64,000 nucleotides of DNA from the NCBI GenBank assembly GCA_016716125.1, contig JADJWZ010000020.1:1-64000 (forward strand), read 5' to 3'. The stretch is from Ignavibacteria bacterium (GTDB lineage Bacteria > Bacteroidota > Ignavibacteria > Tepidaquicellales > Tepidaquicellaceae). Below, in pieces: positions 45,656 to 54,999 of the stretch. A model generated the notes under the pieces. The model was not told the DNA's origin. It saw only the letters and a program-made list of their open reading frames with translations, and searched no databases. The translations under genes were made by a program, and so were the position numbers. The stretch's first letter is position 1; each line of letters starts with the position of its first letter.

Positions 45656-46156
45656 ATGAAAAAGACATCTGAACAATGGATACAAGAGCTTGATATGAAA
45701 CCTCATCCCGAAGGAGGATTTTTTAAAGAAGTGTACAGATCCGGTCTTTCAGTAAAAAAGGAACACCTTCCTGATGAGTTCAGCGGGGACAGAAATATAT
45801 CAACATCTATATATTATCTTCTGTCAGAAAATGATAAATCCAGGTTTCACAGGATATTATCGGATGAGCTGTGGCATTTTTATGACGGCAGCACTTTGCT
45901 GATCTTTGAAATTGAATCAAACGGTCTATTAAAAATAAATCGCCTGGGTATGAATACTGAAGAGGGGGATCTTCCTCAGGTTGTAATAAAAGCCGGAAAC
46001 TGGTTTGGAGCGGTATTGCAGAATAAGAATTCATACTGTCTCGCGGGATGTACAGTATCTCCGGGATTTCATTTTGAAGATTTCGAACTGGCAGACAGGG
46101 GAGAGCTGCTAAAAACTTTTCCTGAGCATACGGATATTATTAAATTACTTACATAG
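45656..46156 (+). CDS. DUF985 cupin-like protein
   Basis: A 166-residue soluble protein of the DUF985 (cupin_5) type. Signature blocks: LDMKPHPEGGFFKEVYRS, STSIYYLLSENDKSRFHRI, DELWHFYDGSTLLIFEI, WFGAVLQN, YCLAGCTVSPGFHFEDFELADR. Family structures show a single cupin barrel with a possible sugar-phosphate or nucleotide-sugar ligand; activity is not established. It begins 15 bp after malQ, in the same direction, so is probably in the same transcript. Confidence 0.88.
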   Translation: MKKTSEQWIQELDMKPHPEGGFFKEVYRSGLSVKKEHLPDEFSGDRNISTSIYYLLSENDKSRFHRILSDELWHFYDGSTLLIFEIESNGLLKINRLGMNTEEGDLPQVVIKAGNWFGAVLQNKNSYCLAGCTVSPGFHFEDFELADRGELLKTFPEHTDIIKLLT

Positions 46157-46191
46157 TTTTTAAAATATTTTTCAAAATTATAAAACAGATC

Positions 46192-46626
46192 ATGGATAAA
46201 TATATGACGGAAGCGATTATCGAAGCGAGAAAAGGACTTTCCGAAGGCGGCATTCCAATCGGATCAGTTCTGGTAAAAGACAATGTGATCATAGGCAGGG
46301 GGCATAACCGTAGAGTTCAGAATAATGATCCGGTTATACATGCTGAGATCGACTGTCTGCAAAATGCCGGCAGAATAGGCGTTTACAAAGATACTGTTTT
46401 GTATTCCACTCTGATGCCGTGCTATCTGTGCGCAGGCGCGAGCGTTCAGTTCGGAATTAAAAAAATCATTGCCGGCGAGGATGAGACATTCAGCGGTGCG
46501 CGTGAATTTATGGAGTCGCACGGAATTGAAGTAATAAATCTTGATCTCAAAGAATGCAAAGATCTGATGAAGGAATTCATAGATAAAAATCCAAAACTCT
46601 GGTTTGAAGATATCGGCGAGTTGTAA
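46192..46626 (+). CDS. Cytosine deaminase of the yeast FCY1 type
   Basis: A 144-residue zinc deaminase converting cytosine to uracil. The zinc and catalytic motifs are H50-A-E52 (PVIHAEIDCL) and P-C77-x-x-C80 (TLMPCYLC). The whole sequence follows the yeast enzyme rather than bacterial CodA: EGGIPIGSVLV, RGHNRRVQ, LQNAGRIG-YKDTVLYSTL and the C-terminal LWFEDIGE, which in yeast closes the active site. It lies 35 bp after the DUF985 gene. It would support pyrimidine salvage. Confidence 0.88.
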   Translation: MDKYMTEAIIEARKGLSEGGIPIGSVLVKDNVIIGRGHNRRVQNNDPVIHAEIDCLQNAGRIGVYKDTVLYSTLMPCYLCAGASVQFGIKKIIAGEDETFSGAREFMESHGIEVINLDLKECKDLMKEFIDKNPKLWFEDIGEL

Positions 46627-46713
46627 CTTAATTTTTTTCATTACATCTTTATCTGTTTCAAGTATCCGCAATAAATTTTAAGTTTATAAAATTTTTAAAA
46701 AAAATTACGATTA

Positions 46714-48120
46714 ATGCTGAAGCTTTTTAATACACTTTCCAGATCAAAAGAAGAATTTATTCCTGTCAGCCCCGGTAAAACCGGAATGTACAGCTGCGGA
46801 CCTACGGTTTATGATTATCAGCATATCGGAAACTTCAGGACTTTCTTTTTTGAAGATATTTTGCTGAGAGTATTAAAGTATAACGGATATGAAGTAAAGT
46901 ATGTAATGAATATTACCGATGTAGGTCATCTTGTTTCGGATCAGGATGAAGGCGAAGATAAGATGGAAAAATCAGCAAAGCATCTCGGCAAAAGTGTGTG
47001 GGAACTTTCGGAATATTACACCGGAGTTTTTTTCAGGGACAGGGATCTGCTGAATATTTTTCCGCCGGATATTTATACTAAAGCTACAGATTACATTAAA
47101 GAGCAGATCGATATGGTGAAATGTCTTGAGGAAAAAGGATTCACTTACAAAACGTCTGACGGAATTTATTTTGATACATCGCTTTTAAAAGATTACGGGA
47201 AACTTGCAAAGCTCGATATTGGAGGATTAAAAGAAGGAGCGAGAATAGAATTTTCAGCCGAGAAAAAAAATATCACAGACTTTGCCTTATGGAAACTATC
47301 TCCGGAAAATGAGAAGCGACAGATGGAATGGGAATCGCCATGGGGAATGGGATTTCCAGGCTGGCATATTGAGTGCTCGGCAATGAGCAAGGCGATACTC
47401 GGAAAACATTTTGACATACACTGCGGAGGAGTGGATCACATTCCTATTCATCATACAAATGAGATAGCGCAGTCTGAAGCGTGTAACGGCGAGAAGTTTG
47501 TGAATTACTGGCTGCACGGGGAATTTCTCGATATGGGAAATGAAAAAATGTCGAAGTCAACGGGCAGGTTCATTACGCTGCAGACTTTGATTGACAAAGG
47601 ATATTCACCTCTTGACTATAGATTTTTTCTGCTGACTGCGCATTATAGACGAAAGCAAAAATTTACTTTTGAAGCTCTTGATGCTGCTAAAAACGGTTAC
47701 AATAATCTGAAGAGCCGGGTGCTTAATATGAAAACAACCGGTGGAGAATTAAGAGATGCTTCGGCTCAGATAATTTCAGATTACAAAAAAAGTTTTAAGG
47801 AAAAAATTAATGACGATCTGAATATGCCGGAAGCAATGGCAGTTCTCTGGGAAGCTGTTAAAGACAACTCACTTAATGACGGCGAGAAGCTTCATTTAAT
47901 TTATGATTTTGATAAAGTATTCGGATTAGGGTTAGAATCTTTTAATTTCAATGAAGGGAATACTGAAATTCCGGATGAAATAAAAAAGCTTGCAGAGATA
48001 AGAACAGAAGCCAAATCACAAAAGGATTTTAAAAAAGCTGATGAGATCAGGCAGCTCGTAAAGCAAAAAGGTTACGATATTTCCGACAGTAAAGACGGAT
48101 TTACTATTAAAAAAATCTGA
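46714..48120 (+). CDS. cysS: Cysteinyl-tRNA synthetase
   Basis: A 468-residue class I synthetase. The HIGH-type motif is in YDYQHIGNFRTF (residues about 30-41), with CGPTVYD just before; the KMSKS motif is in NEKMSKSTG. The zinc site cysteines and histidine are in MYSCGPT, HIECSAMS and HCGGVDHIPIHHTNE. The DALR-like C-terminal domain ends QKGYDISDSKDGFTIKKI. Length is normal and the frame is intact. It is the last gene of the plus-strand block. Confidence 0.97.
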   Translation: MLKLFNTLSRSKEEFIPVSPGKTGMYSCGPTVYDYQHIGNFRTFFFEDILLRVLKYNGYEVKYVMNITDVGHLVSDQDEGEDKMEKSAKHLGKSVWELSEYYTGVFFRDRDLLNIFPPDIYTKATDYIKEQIDMVKCLEEKGFTYKTSDGIYFDTSLLKDYGKLAKLDIGGLKEGARIEFSAEKKNITDFALWKLSPENEKRQMEWESPWGMGFPGWHIECSAMSKAILGKHFDIHCGGVDHIPIHHTNEIAQSEACNGEKFVNYWLHGEFLDMGNEKMSKSTGRFITLQTLIDKGYSPLDYRFFLLTAHYRRKQKFTFEALDAAKNGYNNLKSRVLNMKTTGGELRDASAQIISDYKKSFKEKINDDLNMPEAMAVLWEAVKDNSLNDGEKLHLIYDFDKVFGLGLESFNFNEGNTEIPDEIKKLAEIRTEAKSQKDFKKADEIRQLVKQKGYDISDSKDGFTIKKI

Positions 48121-48146
48121 GAATCATAAATGTCAAATTCCGAAAA

Positions 48147-48728
48147 TCAATTAAGCGCTTCCGCCCATATTGAATTAGGAACAACCTTTTCTATTTCCAG
48201 ATAGAAATTATGTATACCCTGCGAATATTTTTCACTGACTCTGTTTGGGATTAAAATTATAGGTCTTTTGCCTTTTGTTTTAAAACCTCTTTCATCTCTG
48301 TTATAATTTTCATCTTCGTCATTCTCGCCTCTGAGTTTCTTTTTCAATTCGGATCTTTTAACATATTCTTCCGTGAGCTGGTCATAATTCATAGATATAG
48401 TTGCGTTATAAACAGGACCGCCGATCAGATTTTTTTCCGAATTCAATTCATCTATACTTAAATCCATCACACCGCTTTTAATAAATGCAGAGTTAAGTTT
48501 GTTAAGATTCTTTTTGCTTACACTGAAATTATAACTTTTTGTTGTCCCCGCTTTTGTAAAATCCAATACACCAGTTCCGTCAGCGTTGATCTTTATATTA
48601 TAGTTATACTGATATTCAGGAGAGACAGGACCGGTGGAATGAAAGTAAGAAATTTCAAACCATTTGTAATCAGCGAAGGTATTATTAAAACATATAAAAA
48701 TAATTGCAAGAGTAAAAAGTTTTTTCAT
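48147..48728 (-). CDS. Secreted protein of unknown function (paralogue pair, member 1)
   Basis: A 193-residue protein with a signal peptide (MKKLFTLAIIFICFNNTFA). The mature part starts KWFEISYFHSTGPVSPEYQYNYNI and continues with alternating strands; it ends VVPNSIWAEALN. It is a clear homologue of the next gene upstream (WATLSYYFSNGPVSPEYQYSYRI...). An insertion (about 125-150) is highly charged (ELKKKLRGENDEDENYNRDE). No family is recognised. Probably periplasmic. Confidence 0.7.
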   Translation of the reverse strand: MKKLFTLAIIFICFNNTFADYKWFEISYFHSTGPVSPEYQYNYNIKINADGTGVLDFTKAGTTKSYNFSVSKKNLNKLNSAFIKSGVMDLSIDELNSEKNLIGGPVYNATISMNYDQLTEEYVKRSELKKKLRGENDEDENYNRDERGFKTKGKRPIILIPNRVSEKYSQGIHNFYLEIEKVVPNSIWAEALN

Positions 48729-48743
48729 AAATTATGTTAATTT

Positions 48744-49241
48744 TTATTTTATAAATTCAAGCATTATTTCATTGGGAACAAGATTTTCAATTTTTTTATA
48801 AATGCAGTTTATGTCATCAAAATATTCATCCTTAATATGCACCGGAATAGTGATGGTAGTTGGTCTGGCATCCAGATCAGGCGCCTGCCACATTGTAACT
48901 TCGAGAGTGCTGACAGAGCCGCCCATTAAATTCATTTCAGACTTCATTGAATCAGGACTTACGGAAAAGACATCGCTTATCTTAAAATATTTGTTGAATT
49001 TCTCCATAGCTTCTGCGCTCACAGTAAAATTTCTTTCACGGCTTCCCTCAGTATTTGTATAATAGAATACACCTTCGCCGGATTCGTTAAGATTGATCCT
49101 GTAACTGTACTGATATTCCGGAGAGACGGGACCGTTTGAAAAATAATAGGACAGAGTTGCCCAGTTTGTATTCTGTGAGTATAATCCTGAAGAAATAAAC
49201 ATCATTATTACTGAGAAACATATTTTTTTTAGAGTCAGCAT
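48744..49241 (-). CDS. Secreted protein of unknown function (paralogue pair, member 2)
   Basis: The ATG at 49241 gives a proper signal peptide (MLTLKKICFSVIMMFISSGLYSQ) and is preferred over 49274. The product is 165 residues. Shared features with the following paralogue: GPVSPEYQYSYRINLNESGEG, FTVSAEAMEKFNKYFKISDVF, NLMGG and a final LVPNEIMLEFIK. It lacks the charged insertion of its partner. The genes are 15 bp apart and probably cotranscribed. Confidence 0.7.
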   Translation of the reverse strand: MLTLKKICFSVIMMFISSGLYSQNTNWATLSYYFSNGPVSPEYQYSYRINLNESGEGVFYYTNTEGSRERNFTVSAEAMEKFNKYFKISDVFSVSPDSMKSEMNLMGGSVSTLEVTMWQAPDLDARPTTITIPVHIKDEYFDDINCIYKKIENLVPNEIMLEFIK

Positions 49242-49424
49242 AATTTTATTTTTTACAAATATATAGATAAACATTAAAAATTATAATGATAATATATTTT
49301 AAATACATTTATATTTTGTCAGATAATTTTCACAAAATATTAGCTATTGAATTTTATTTTTAAAAATGCAATTTAATTTTTTAAGAATTGAATCTGCAAG
49401 TTTGTTTTACGAATTTGACATCGT

Positions 49425-50621
49425 TTGAAAAAAATTCCACTCACAAATATCAAAATAACTAAACTCTTCAGAGAGTTTTACGAAAGTGAAAAGACTTCCG
49501 GATTATTGCTGATGCTTTGCACGGTAATTTCTCTAATCATTGCCAATTCTTATTTCGGTCCCGCGTATCTGAATTTCTGGGAAACTAAGATCGGATTTAC
49601 ATCGGATGCAGTCAAATTATATTATCCTGTTTATTACTGGATCAACGACGGGCTCATGGCAGTATTTTTTCTGCTGATAGGTTTGGAGATAGAGCGTGAA
49701 ATTTATATCGGCGAACTGTCAAAACTTAATGATGCATTGTTTCCTATAATTGCAGCCGCCGGAGGTATTATTGTTCCGGCTCTCATTCACCTCTCGCTGA
49801 ATATTGGAACTGAAACACAATCGGGTATAGCTATTCCGATGGCGACAGATATAGCATTTGCGCTTGGCATACTTTCTTTACTCGGAAACAAAGTGCCTGT
49901 GAGGATAAAAATTTTTCTGACTGCTCTTGCTATAGCCGACGATCTCGGCGCAATTATTATAATTGCAGTTTTTTACTCAAAAGGATTTTCCATTTTCTAT
50001 TTTTCAATGGCTGCCGTGCTGTTTTTGATCATGCTGATCATGAATCGGAAAAAAGTAAATATACTTTATCTGTATTTAATACTCGGCGTATTTATGTGGT
50101 ACTTTATGCTGAAATCCGGAGTACATGCAACAATAGCAGGCGTGCTTCTGGCTTTTGCCATTCCGTTTGGAAAAGGTGATTCAAAATCCATTTCATATAA
50201 ACTTCAGCACGGACTTCATAAACCCGTTGCGTTTATAGTGCTTCCGCTGTTCGCTCTGGCAAATACAGGCATTATACTCAGCGGCGACTGGACATCCGGA
50301 TTTCTTAACAGCAATACAATAGGAATAATGGCAGGACTCTTAATCGGAAAACCTGCCGGCATATTTTTATTCAGTTATCTTTCAGTCAAAACCGGAATCG
50401 TAAAATTTATTCATAAACCTGACTGGAAGAATATATTAGGCGCTGGTGTCTTAGGAGGAATAGGATTTACTATGTCAATTTTCATTACTCTTCTTGCATT
50501 CGAAAGGAATGAAAATATTATAAATTCCAAAATTGCAATTCTTATTTCATCACTGCTTGCCGGTTTCACCGGATTCTTCCTGCTGAAATTTAATAACCGG
50601 AAAAACAAAACTGATTCTTAA
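49425..50621 (+). CDS. nhaA: Na+/H+ antiporter NhaA
   Basis: A 398-residue inner-membrane antiporter exporting Na+ in exchange for H+ at alkaline pH. The two essential aspartates are D172-D173 (ALAIADDLGAIIII), and the third acidic residue is D142 (MATDIAFALGIL). About twelve hydrophobic segments are present. GLEIEREIYIGEL and the C-terminal GGIGFTMSIFITLLAF are family blocks. The start is TTG, with no ATG upstream in frame before the first helix. It converges with the sulfotransferase gene with only 5 bp between stops. Confidence 0.95.
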   Translation: MKKIPLTNIKITKLFREFYESEKTSGLLLMLCTVISLIIANSYFGPAYLNFWETKIGFTSDAVKLYYPVYYWINDGLMAVFFLLIGLEIEREIYIGELSKLNDALFPIIAAAGGIIVPALIHLSLNIGTETQSGIAIPMATDIAFALGILSLLGNKVPVRIKIFLTALAIADDLGAIIIIAVFYSKGFSIFYFSMAAVLFLIMLIMNRKKVNILYLYLILGVFMWYFMLKSGVHATIAGVLLAFAIPFGKGDSKSISYKLQHGLHKPVAFIVLPLFALANTGIILSGDWTSGFLNSNTIGIMAGLLIGKPAGIFLFSYLSVKTGIVKFIHKPDWKNILGAGVLGGIGFTMSIFITLLAFERNENIINSKIAILISSLLAGFTGFFLLKFNNRKNKTDS

Positions 50622-50626
50622 ATATT

Positions 50627-51316
50627 TCAAAAACTGTAACCGAATAACTCAATATCCATTGAATACCTTTCTTTAACCTTGTTTGCAGTTCGGGAGTCAT
50701 AATAATCTTTATAATGAGTTCTTTCCTGTTTGTGTACATGCGGAAGTTCAGTAACCGGAGCATTCATAACTTCACAGATATATGGAAAGTGAGTATCAAT
50801 TTTTTCAAATCTTCCGACAAAGTCGACACATTTATTTCGCCTGTTGTCATAAAAAAAAGTATACTGTGACCGAAAATGCGCATCTGCGTTTTCATCTGAA
50901 ATTTCAGTTATGGAGTTTACGAAATCTTTGAAAGACATTTCCGACCAGAACAATTCACCGTATCTCCAGAAATTATTCTCAACTCCTTTTCTCCAGTTAT
51001 ATCCGTCATCATAATCTTCCGTTTTTATCTTACTCAGCCAGCAGGAAAGAAGTCTGTCCCATGGATTTCTGATAAAGCAAAATTTAAAATGATTCGGGTA
51101 TAAATTCAAAGCGCTGTTTCCGGTTATCATAGGAAGATCAAGCTCGTGTACGTATTCCCACTTACTTCTGTCAAATTCTTTACCGAGTAGTTCAGCGATC
51201 CATATTTTAAAAGATGTACAGGCTACTTTTGGAATTTCAGTATATATAGTTTTATAATCATTTATCATAAAAAACCTGGTAGATTCTATTAAAGATGTTT
51301 TAGACGATGCGTTCAT
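50627..51316 (-). CDS. Sulfotransferase family protein
   Basis: A 229-residue soluble protein of the Sulfotransfer_2 type. The 5'-phosphosulfate loop is IPKVACTSFK (about 29-38) and the 3'-phosphate motif is FCFIRNPWDRLLSCW. A C-terminal catalytic-type block (FVGRFEKIDTHFPYICEVM...LPHVHKQERTHYKDYYDS) resembles carbohydrate sulfotransferases. PAPS is the expected donor; the acceptor is probably a glycan. Single gene; a 285-bp AT-rich gap lies upstream. Confidence 0.85.
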   Translation of the reverse strand: MNASSKTSLIESTRFFMINDYKTIYTEIPKVACTSFKIWIAELLGKEFDRSKWEYVHELDLPMITGNSALNLYPNHFKFCFIRNPWDRLLSCWLSKIKTEDYDDGYNWRKGVENNFWRYGELFWSEMSFKDFVNSITEISDENADAHFRSQYTFFYDNRRNKCVDFVGRFEKIDTHFPYICEVMNAPVTELPHVHKQERTHYKDYYDSRTANKVKERYSMDIELFGYSF

Positions 51317-51548
51317 GAATTACAATTTTATTTTTAAAATTTAAAATTGTCTTTCAACAGGTTTAACTTTAATTTTTGATCTGGGGAATTGGGATTCCGA
51401 AGTTACGGAATTGAGAAATTTTGTAAGTATAATTACTTGTATAAAATATAACATTTAACTTGCGTATATGAAACAGTAAATAAATTTATACAAATCTATA
51501 TTCTGAAAAATATGATTTATGACCTAAGTTATTGAGAAGGAAATAAAA

Positions 51549-51580
51549 AAAATACGCCGTAATAATTCACGGCGTATTTT
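51549..51580 (-). terminator. Strong intrinsic terminator
   Basis: AAAATACGCCGT (51549-51560) pairs with ACGGCGTATTTT (51569-51580); on the minus strand it is followed by a T-run. It lies 22 bp after the stop of the minus-strand gene at 51602. Confidence 0.88.
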
Positions 51581-51601
51581 AATGATTATTTTAAATGAAA
51601 A

Positions 51602-52401
51602 TTATTTACTGTCTGCAGAAACTGTCATATACTCTTTTTGAACATAACCTGAAATAAATCCGGAATCAGTATTTATTTTCAACGCCTGGTCTATGAGCTC
51701 TTTTGCTTTGGAAAGATCCCCGTCATCGTTTCTTTTCATAAAACTCAACGCTAAATAGCCAAGCGCCATATCATATCCCCAGTCCGGATACAGTTCGCTT
51801 TTTTCCTTACGTGTTTTAAAAAGTTCAGCAGATTTTTCTAGTGTAGGTATCGCCATTTTTATGCCGCCTCCGAATGCTTCGGGAGTATAGAATTGTGATA
51901 TACCGGTTACAAGAACGTATCTCGGATTATCTGCATCAAGTTTTTTTGCCTCTGCATCAGCGCTTTGAGTAGCTGCAATTATCTCCTGCATTTTTTCCTG
52001 TTCATACTGCCATCTGTTAAAATTCAGACTCTCAAGCAGAACATACGAATCACAAAACTCCGGATTTTCATCAATGGATTTATTGATCACGTTTATACCG
52101 GACTCTGTATATTTTTTTATTGTTTCCTTATCTTCTGTTCTCATACCCGTTGTTGCAAGTCCGTAATCGGCAAGAGCAATGTAGTAATTTACAAGCCACG
52201 GCTGTTGCTTCAGCTGAAGCATTCTTTCGAACTGACCTCTCGCTTTTTTTAGAATCGCTTCATCGCTTTTGTCCATTCCTTCTTTAAGGGTTTTTTTCCT
52301 TTGAGAATTGCTTTCTCAAAGTCCGAATCCGCCCGGACAGAATTAAATCCTGTAAGTAATGCGAACATTAGTAAAATTGCTGAGATTGTTTTTAGTTTCA
52401 T
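51602..52401 (-). CDS. Periplasmic TPR-like protein, frameshifted near the N-terminus
   Basis: The 224-residue open frame (from 52276) lacks a signal, but the preceding frame from ATG 52401 gives MKLKTISAILLMFALLTGFN, a clear signal peptide behind AAGGAG. The two frames join if the A7 run (T7 at 52291-52297 on the plus strand) is read as A8, giving LKGKKTLKEGMDKSDEAILK and about 266 residues in all. The body has helical repeats of the TPR/Sel1 kind (ALADYGLATTGMRTEDKE, PRYVLVTGISQFYTPEAFGG, AKELIDQALKINTD). Role unknown; lies 50 bp downstream of the TonB receptor gene on the same strand. Confidence 0.8.
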
Positions 52402-52451
52402 TTCAATTTCTCCTTTTGAAATTATTTAATTAGTTTGTAAAAAATTTGATA

Positions 52452-54677
52452 TTATAATTGTAATCCGAGACCGACATATAATGTTCTTTTGTTGTTTGTG
52501 TATATCGGTAACTGCGTTGAATAATCAGAATTATAAGTGTAATCATACAGATTATCCTTGTTGAAAATATTATTGACAGCAAGCACACCGACAGCAAATT
52601 TTCCGAACAGAGAAAAAATATACTGTGCATTCATATCAAGTCTGTCATAGGTCGGAAATCTTCCGCTGTTTATTTCGGCGTATATGGGGACATACACATT
52701 CATCGTGCTGTCAAATGTACTTCCGCTTACCGGTGTGTATGGCTTTCCCGTCGAAAGTTTGTAAGAAAGTCCGAGGACAATTTTATCCGAGAGATTGTAA
52801 CTTCCGACAATACTCATATTATTTGTAATGTCATAATTTGAAGGCGCGAGGATCTGCGCATCGAACTGCCTTCTCCTGGAATCGGAATATGCATATGAGA
52901 TCCAGCCGGTAAATTTATTTGAGATCTTTGTTTTAAAAAATACATCTACTCCTTTTACATTACCGTCACCCTCCGAACCGTAGAAAAAATTCGCTCTGTT
53001 AAATAACACAAGATTCGAATAATCTTTGTAATAGCCTTCTACTCTGAAAATAATTTTATTCTCATTATTATATTCATATCCAAGTATATAATGCAGAGCT
53101 GATTCCGGCTCGAGTTCATTTTCTCTGGACCTTGAATAATCAAGAAGACTCGGATACTGATGATAAAGTCCGAATGCGCCTCTTACCGTATGATTTTGTT
53201 TAATAAGATATCCGAAAGAAATTCTCGGATCAAAGCTTGCTTTGGAAGAAAGGGAATGGTAATCGGTTCTGACACCGGGTATAACAAACAGATCATCTGT
53301 CAGTCTTATCTGCGCCTCAAGATATGCGCCGAGTCTTCCGCTGTTTGAATTAGTATCGAGAGTTAATGAAGGTGCGTTTAACGCCAGATTATATGAATAC
53401 AGAGGAACAGTACCGGTGATGTCATACTCGTTATATTCGTATTCAAGTCCTGTGTTTAAGTCAGTCTTATTATTTAACTGCAGAGTATATTCCGCGCGGC
53501 CTTTTGAATAAATATTTTTTTCTGTAGTATTCAGAACGCCGTATTTAGAATTGTTCTCATTAAGACTGAAAGAACCTCCGACACTGAGCAGAGTCGAAAC
53601 TGACGGAGCGGTAGTCAGCTTTATATTACTAAAATAATTTTTAGAACTTCCTTCGAAGAATCCGTCAAATGTAGGTCCGGCATTTTTAATTCCGACTTTA
53701 TCATCACTGTAATTTCCGTACATTTTCAGATTGCCTGTTTTTCCCAGTGTGAATGAGAGAGTGCCTCCGAGCTGGTTTGACTGCGGGATGGGAGAGTATT
53801 CCGAATGCTTTCCGTTAATTGCGAAAAACGGTTCGAGAAATAATTTACCTGCCGTAAAAGTCGCCCCGATTTTTCTGTTATCGGAAAGGTAAACACCTGA
53901 CAGTGATGCATTTGCAAGTCCGAGCCACGCAAACATTCCCGAACCCTGCGGCATGTCATAGGATTTAAGATCGAGTACAGCTGACAGCACGTTTCCGTAT
54001 TTAGCGGAAAATCCTCCGCTTGTAAAATTGATTCCCTTCAATCCCCAGGGATTTATAGTCGAGTAGGATGAAGTATTAAAGGTTTCATCAAAGATAAACG
54101 GATTGTAAAGCGAAGCCATGTCAACTATAGTAAGCACTTCATTGGGATTTCCGCCGCGTACTGTAATTCTGCTGCCTTCGTTCACCTGATTTGATCCGGG
54201 AAAAGTAGTGATAGCTCTGTAAAGATCAGCGTCTGCGCCCGGTATTCTTACTATCTCAAGAGGAGTAAGCGTTACAGCAGTATTATTTCCGGAAGTAAAT
54301 GAACTTGCCGTTACAAGTATCTCATCAGTTTTAATTTCGGTTTTTGTAAGTTTAACATTTAGAACCATATTCTGTCCCGGTAAAATATCTATCGGGATGT
54401 TTTTGGTTGCATAATCAATTGAAGTAACGATAAGATTCGCCTGTCCGGATTTTTCGGTTTCAAATTCATAAAAACCTTTTTCATCTGAGGTAGAGCCGTC
54501 TATTGTTCCTTCTATTACTAAATTAGCTCCGGACAGAATTTCGTTTTTCTCACCGGTTACTTTTCCGGATATAATTGTAACCTGTGATGTTTCAGCAGAG
54601 TCACTGCCTTGTGAAAAAGAAATTCCGCTTTGAAATAAAAGAGCTAATGCTGTAAATAGTATAAAAATTATTTTCAT
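52452..54677 (-). CDS. TonB-dependent outer-membrane receptor with carboxypeptidase-like extension
   Basis: A 741-residue receptor. A signal peptide (MKIIFILFTALALLFQSGISFSQ) is followed by a carboxypeptidase regulatory-like domain (ISGKVTGEKNEILSGANLVIEGT...GFYEFET), a plug with TASSFTSGNNTAVTL...RIPGADADLYRAITTFPGSNQ and TVRGGNPNEVLTIVDM, and a 22-strand-type barrel ending LYVGLGLQL. Such receptors import siderophores, cobalamin or oligomers using TonB. No partner SusD is adjacent. The signal-peptide-bearing TPR-like gene follows 50 bp later and may be functionally linked. Confidence 0.9.
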   Translation of the reverse strand: MKIIFILFTALALLFQSGISFSQGSDSAETSQVTIISGKVTGEKNEILSGANLVIEGTIDGSTSDEKGFYEFETEKSGQANLIVTSIDYATKNIPIDILPGQNMVLNVKLTKTEIKTDEILVTASSFTSGNNTAVTLTPLEIVRIPGADADLYRAITTFPGSNQVNEGSRITVRGGNPNEVLTIVDMASLYNPFIFDETFNTSSYSTINPWGLKGINFTSGGFSAKYGNVLSAVLDLKSYDMPQGSGMFAWLGLANASLSGVYLSDNRKIGATFTAGKLFLEPFFAINGKHSEYSPIPQSNQLGGTLSFTLGKTGNLKMYGNYSDDKVGIKNAGPTFDGFFEGSSKNYFSNIKLTTAPSVSTLLSVGGSFSLNENNSKYGVLNTTEKNIYSKGRAEYTLQLNNKTDLNTGLEYEYNEYDITGTVPLYSYNLALNAPSLTLDTNSNSGRLGAYLEAQIRLTDDLFVIPGVRTDYHSLSSKASFDPRISFGYLIKQNHTVRGAFGLYHQYPSLLDYSRSRENELEPESALHYILGYEYNNENKIIFRVEGYYKDYSNLVLFNRANFFYGSEGDGNVKGVDVFFKTKISNKFTGWISYAYSDSRRRQFDAQILAPSNYDITNNMSIVGSYNLSDKIVLGLSYKLSTGKPYTPVSGSTFDSTMNVYVPIYAEINSGRFPTYDRLDMNAQYIFSLFGKFAVGVLAVNNIFNKDNLYDYTYNSDYSTQLPIYTNNKRTLYVGLGLQL

Positions 54678-54683
54678 TTTAAA

Positions 54684-54977
54684 TTAAAATTTTAAAGTTT
54701 CAATATCTTTGGCAATATCAAAGTCTTTATGCGAAATACCTTTTACGGAATGAGTTGAGAATGAGACTTCAACTTCGGCATATTTTAATGTCATATAATC
54801 CGGATGATGATCATGCTGCTGGCATAAAGCTCCGATTGCAGTTACGAGTCCCATTGTCTGCGGAAAACCCTTCGTCTTATAGGTTTTCTTAATTGATGAA
54901 TAATCTGTTTTCCATCCTTTAAGTTTTTTCAGATCCTTATCGATCTGATCTTTTGTAAGTTTAGTTAGTTTAGTCAT
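54684..54977 (-). CDS. phhB: 4a-hydroxytetrahydrobiopterin dehydratase (PCD/DCoH)
   Basis: A 97-residue pterin-4a-carbinolamine dehydratase. The catalytic and fold motifs are HDHHPDYMTLKYAEVEVSFSTHSVKGIS (about 55-82), the classic H-x-HHP...H pattern. It recycles tetrahydrobiopterin in phenylalanine hydroxylation; a role in molybdopterin or folate-related chemistry is possible in bacteria. The phenylalanine hydroxylase gene is not in this window. It lies 6 bp upstream of the TonB receptor gene. Confidence 0.9.
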   Translation of the reverse strand: MTKLTKLTKDQIDKDLKKLKGWKTDYSSIKKTYKTKGFPQTMGLVTAIGALCQQHDHHPDYMTLKYAEVEVSFSTHSVKGISHKDFDIAKDIETLKF

Positions 54978-54999
54978 GATAGTTAATTTAAATTAATGA

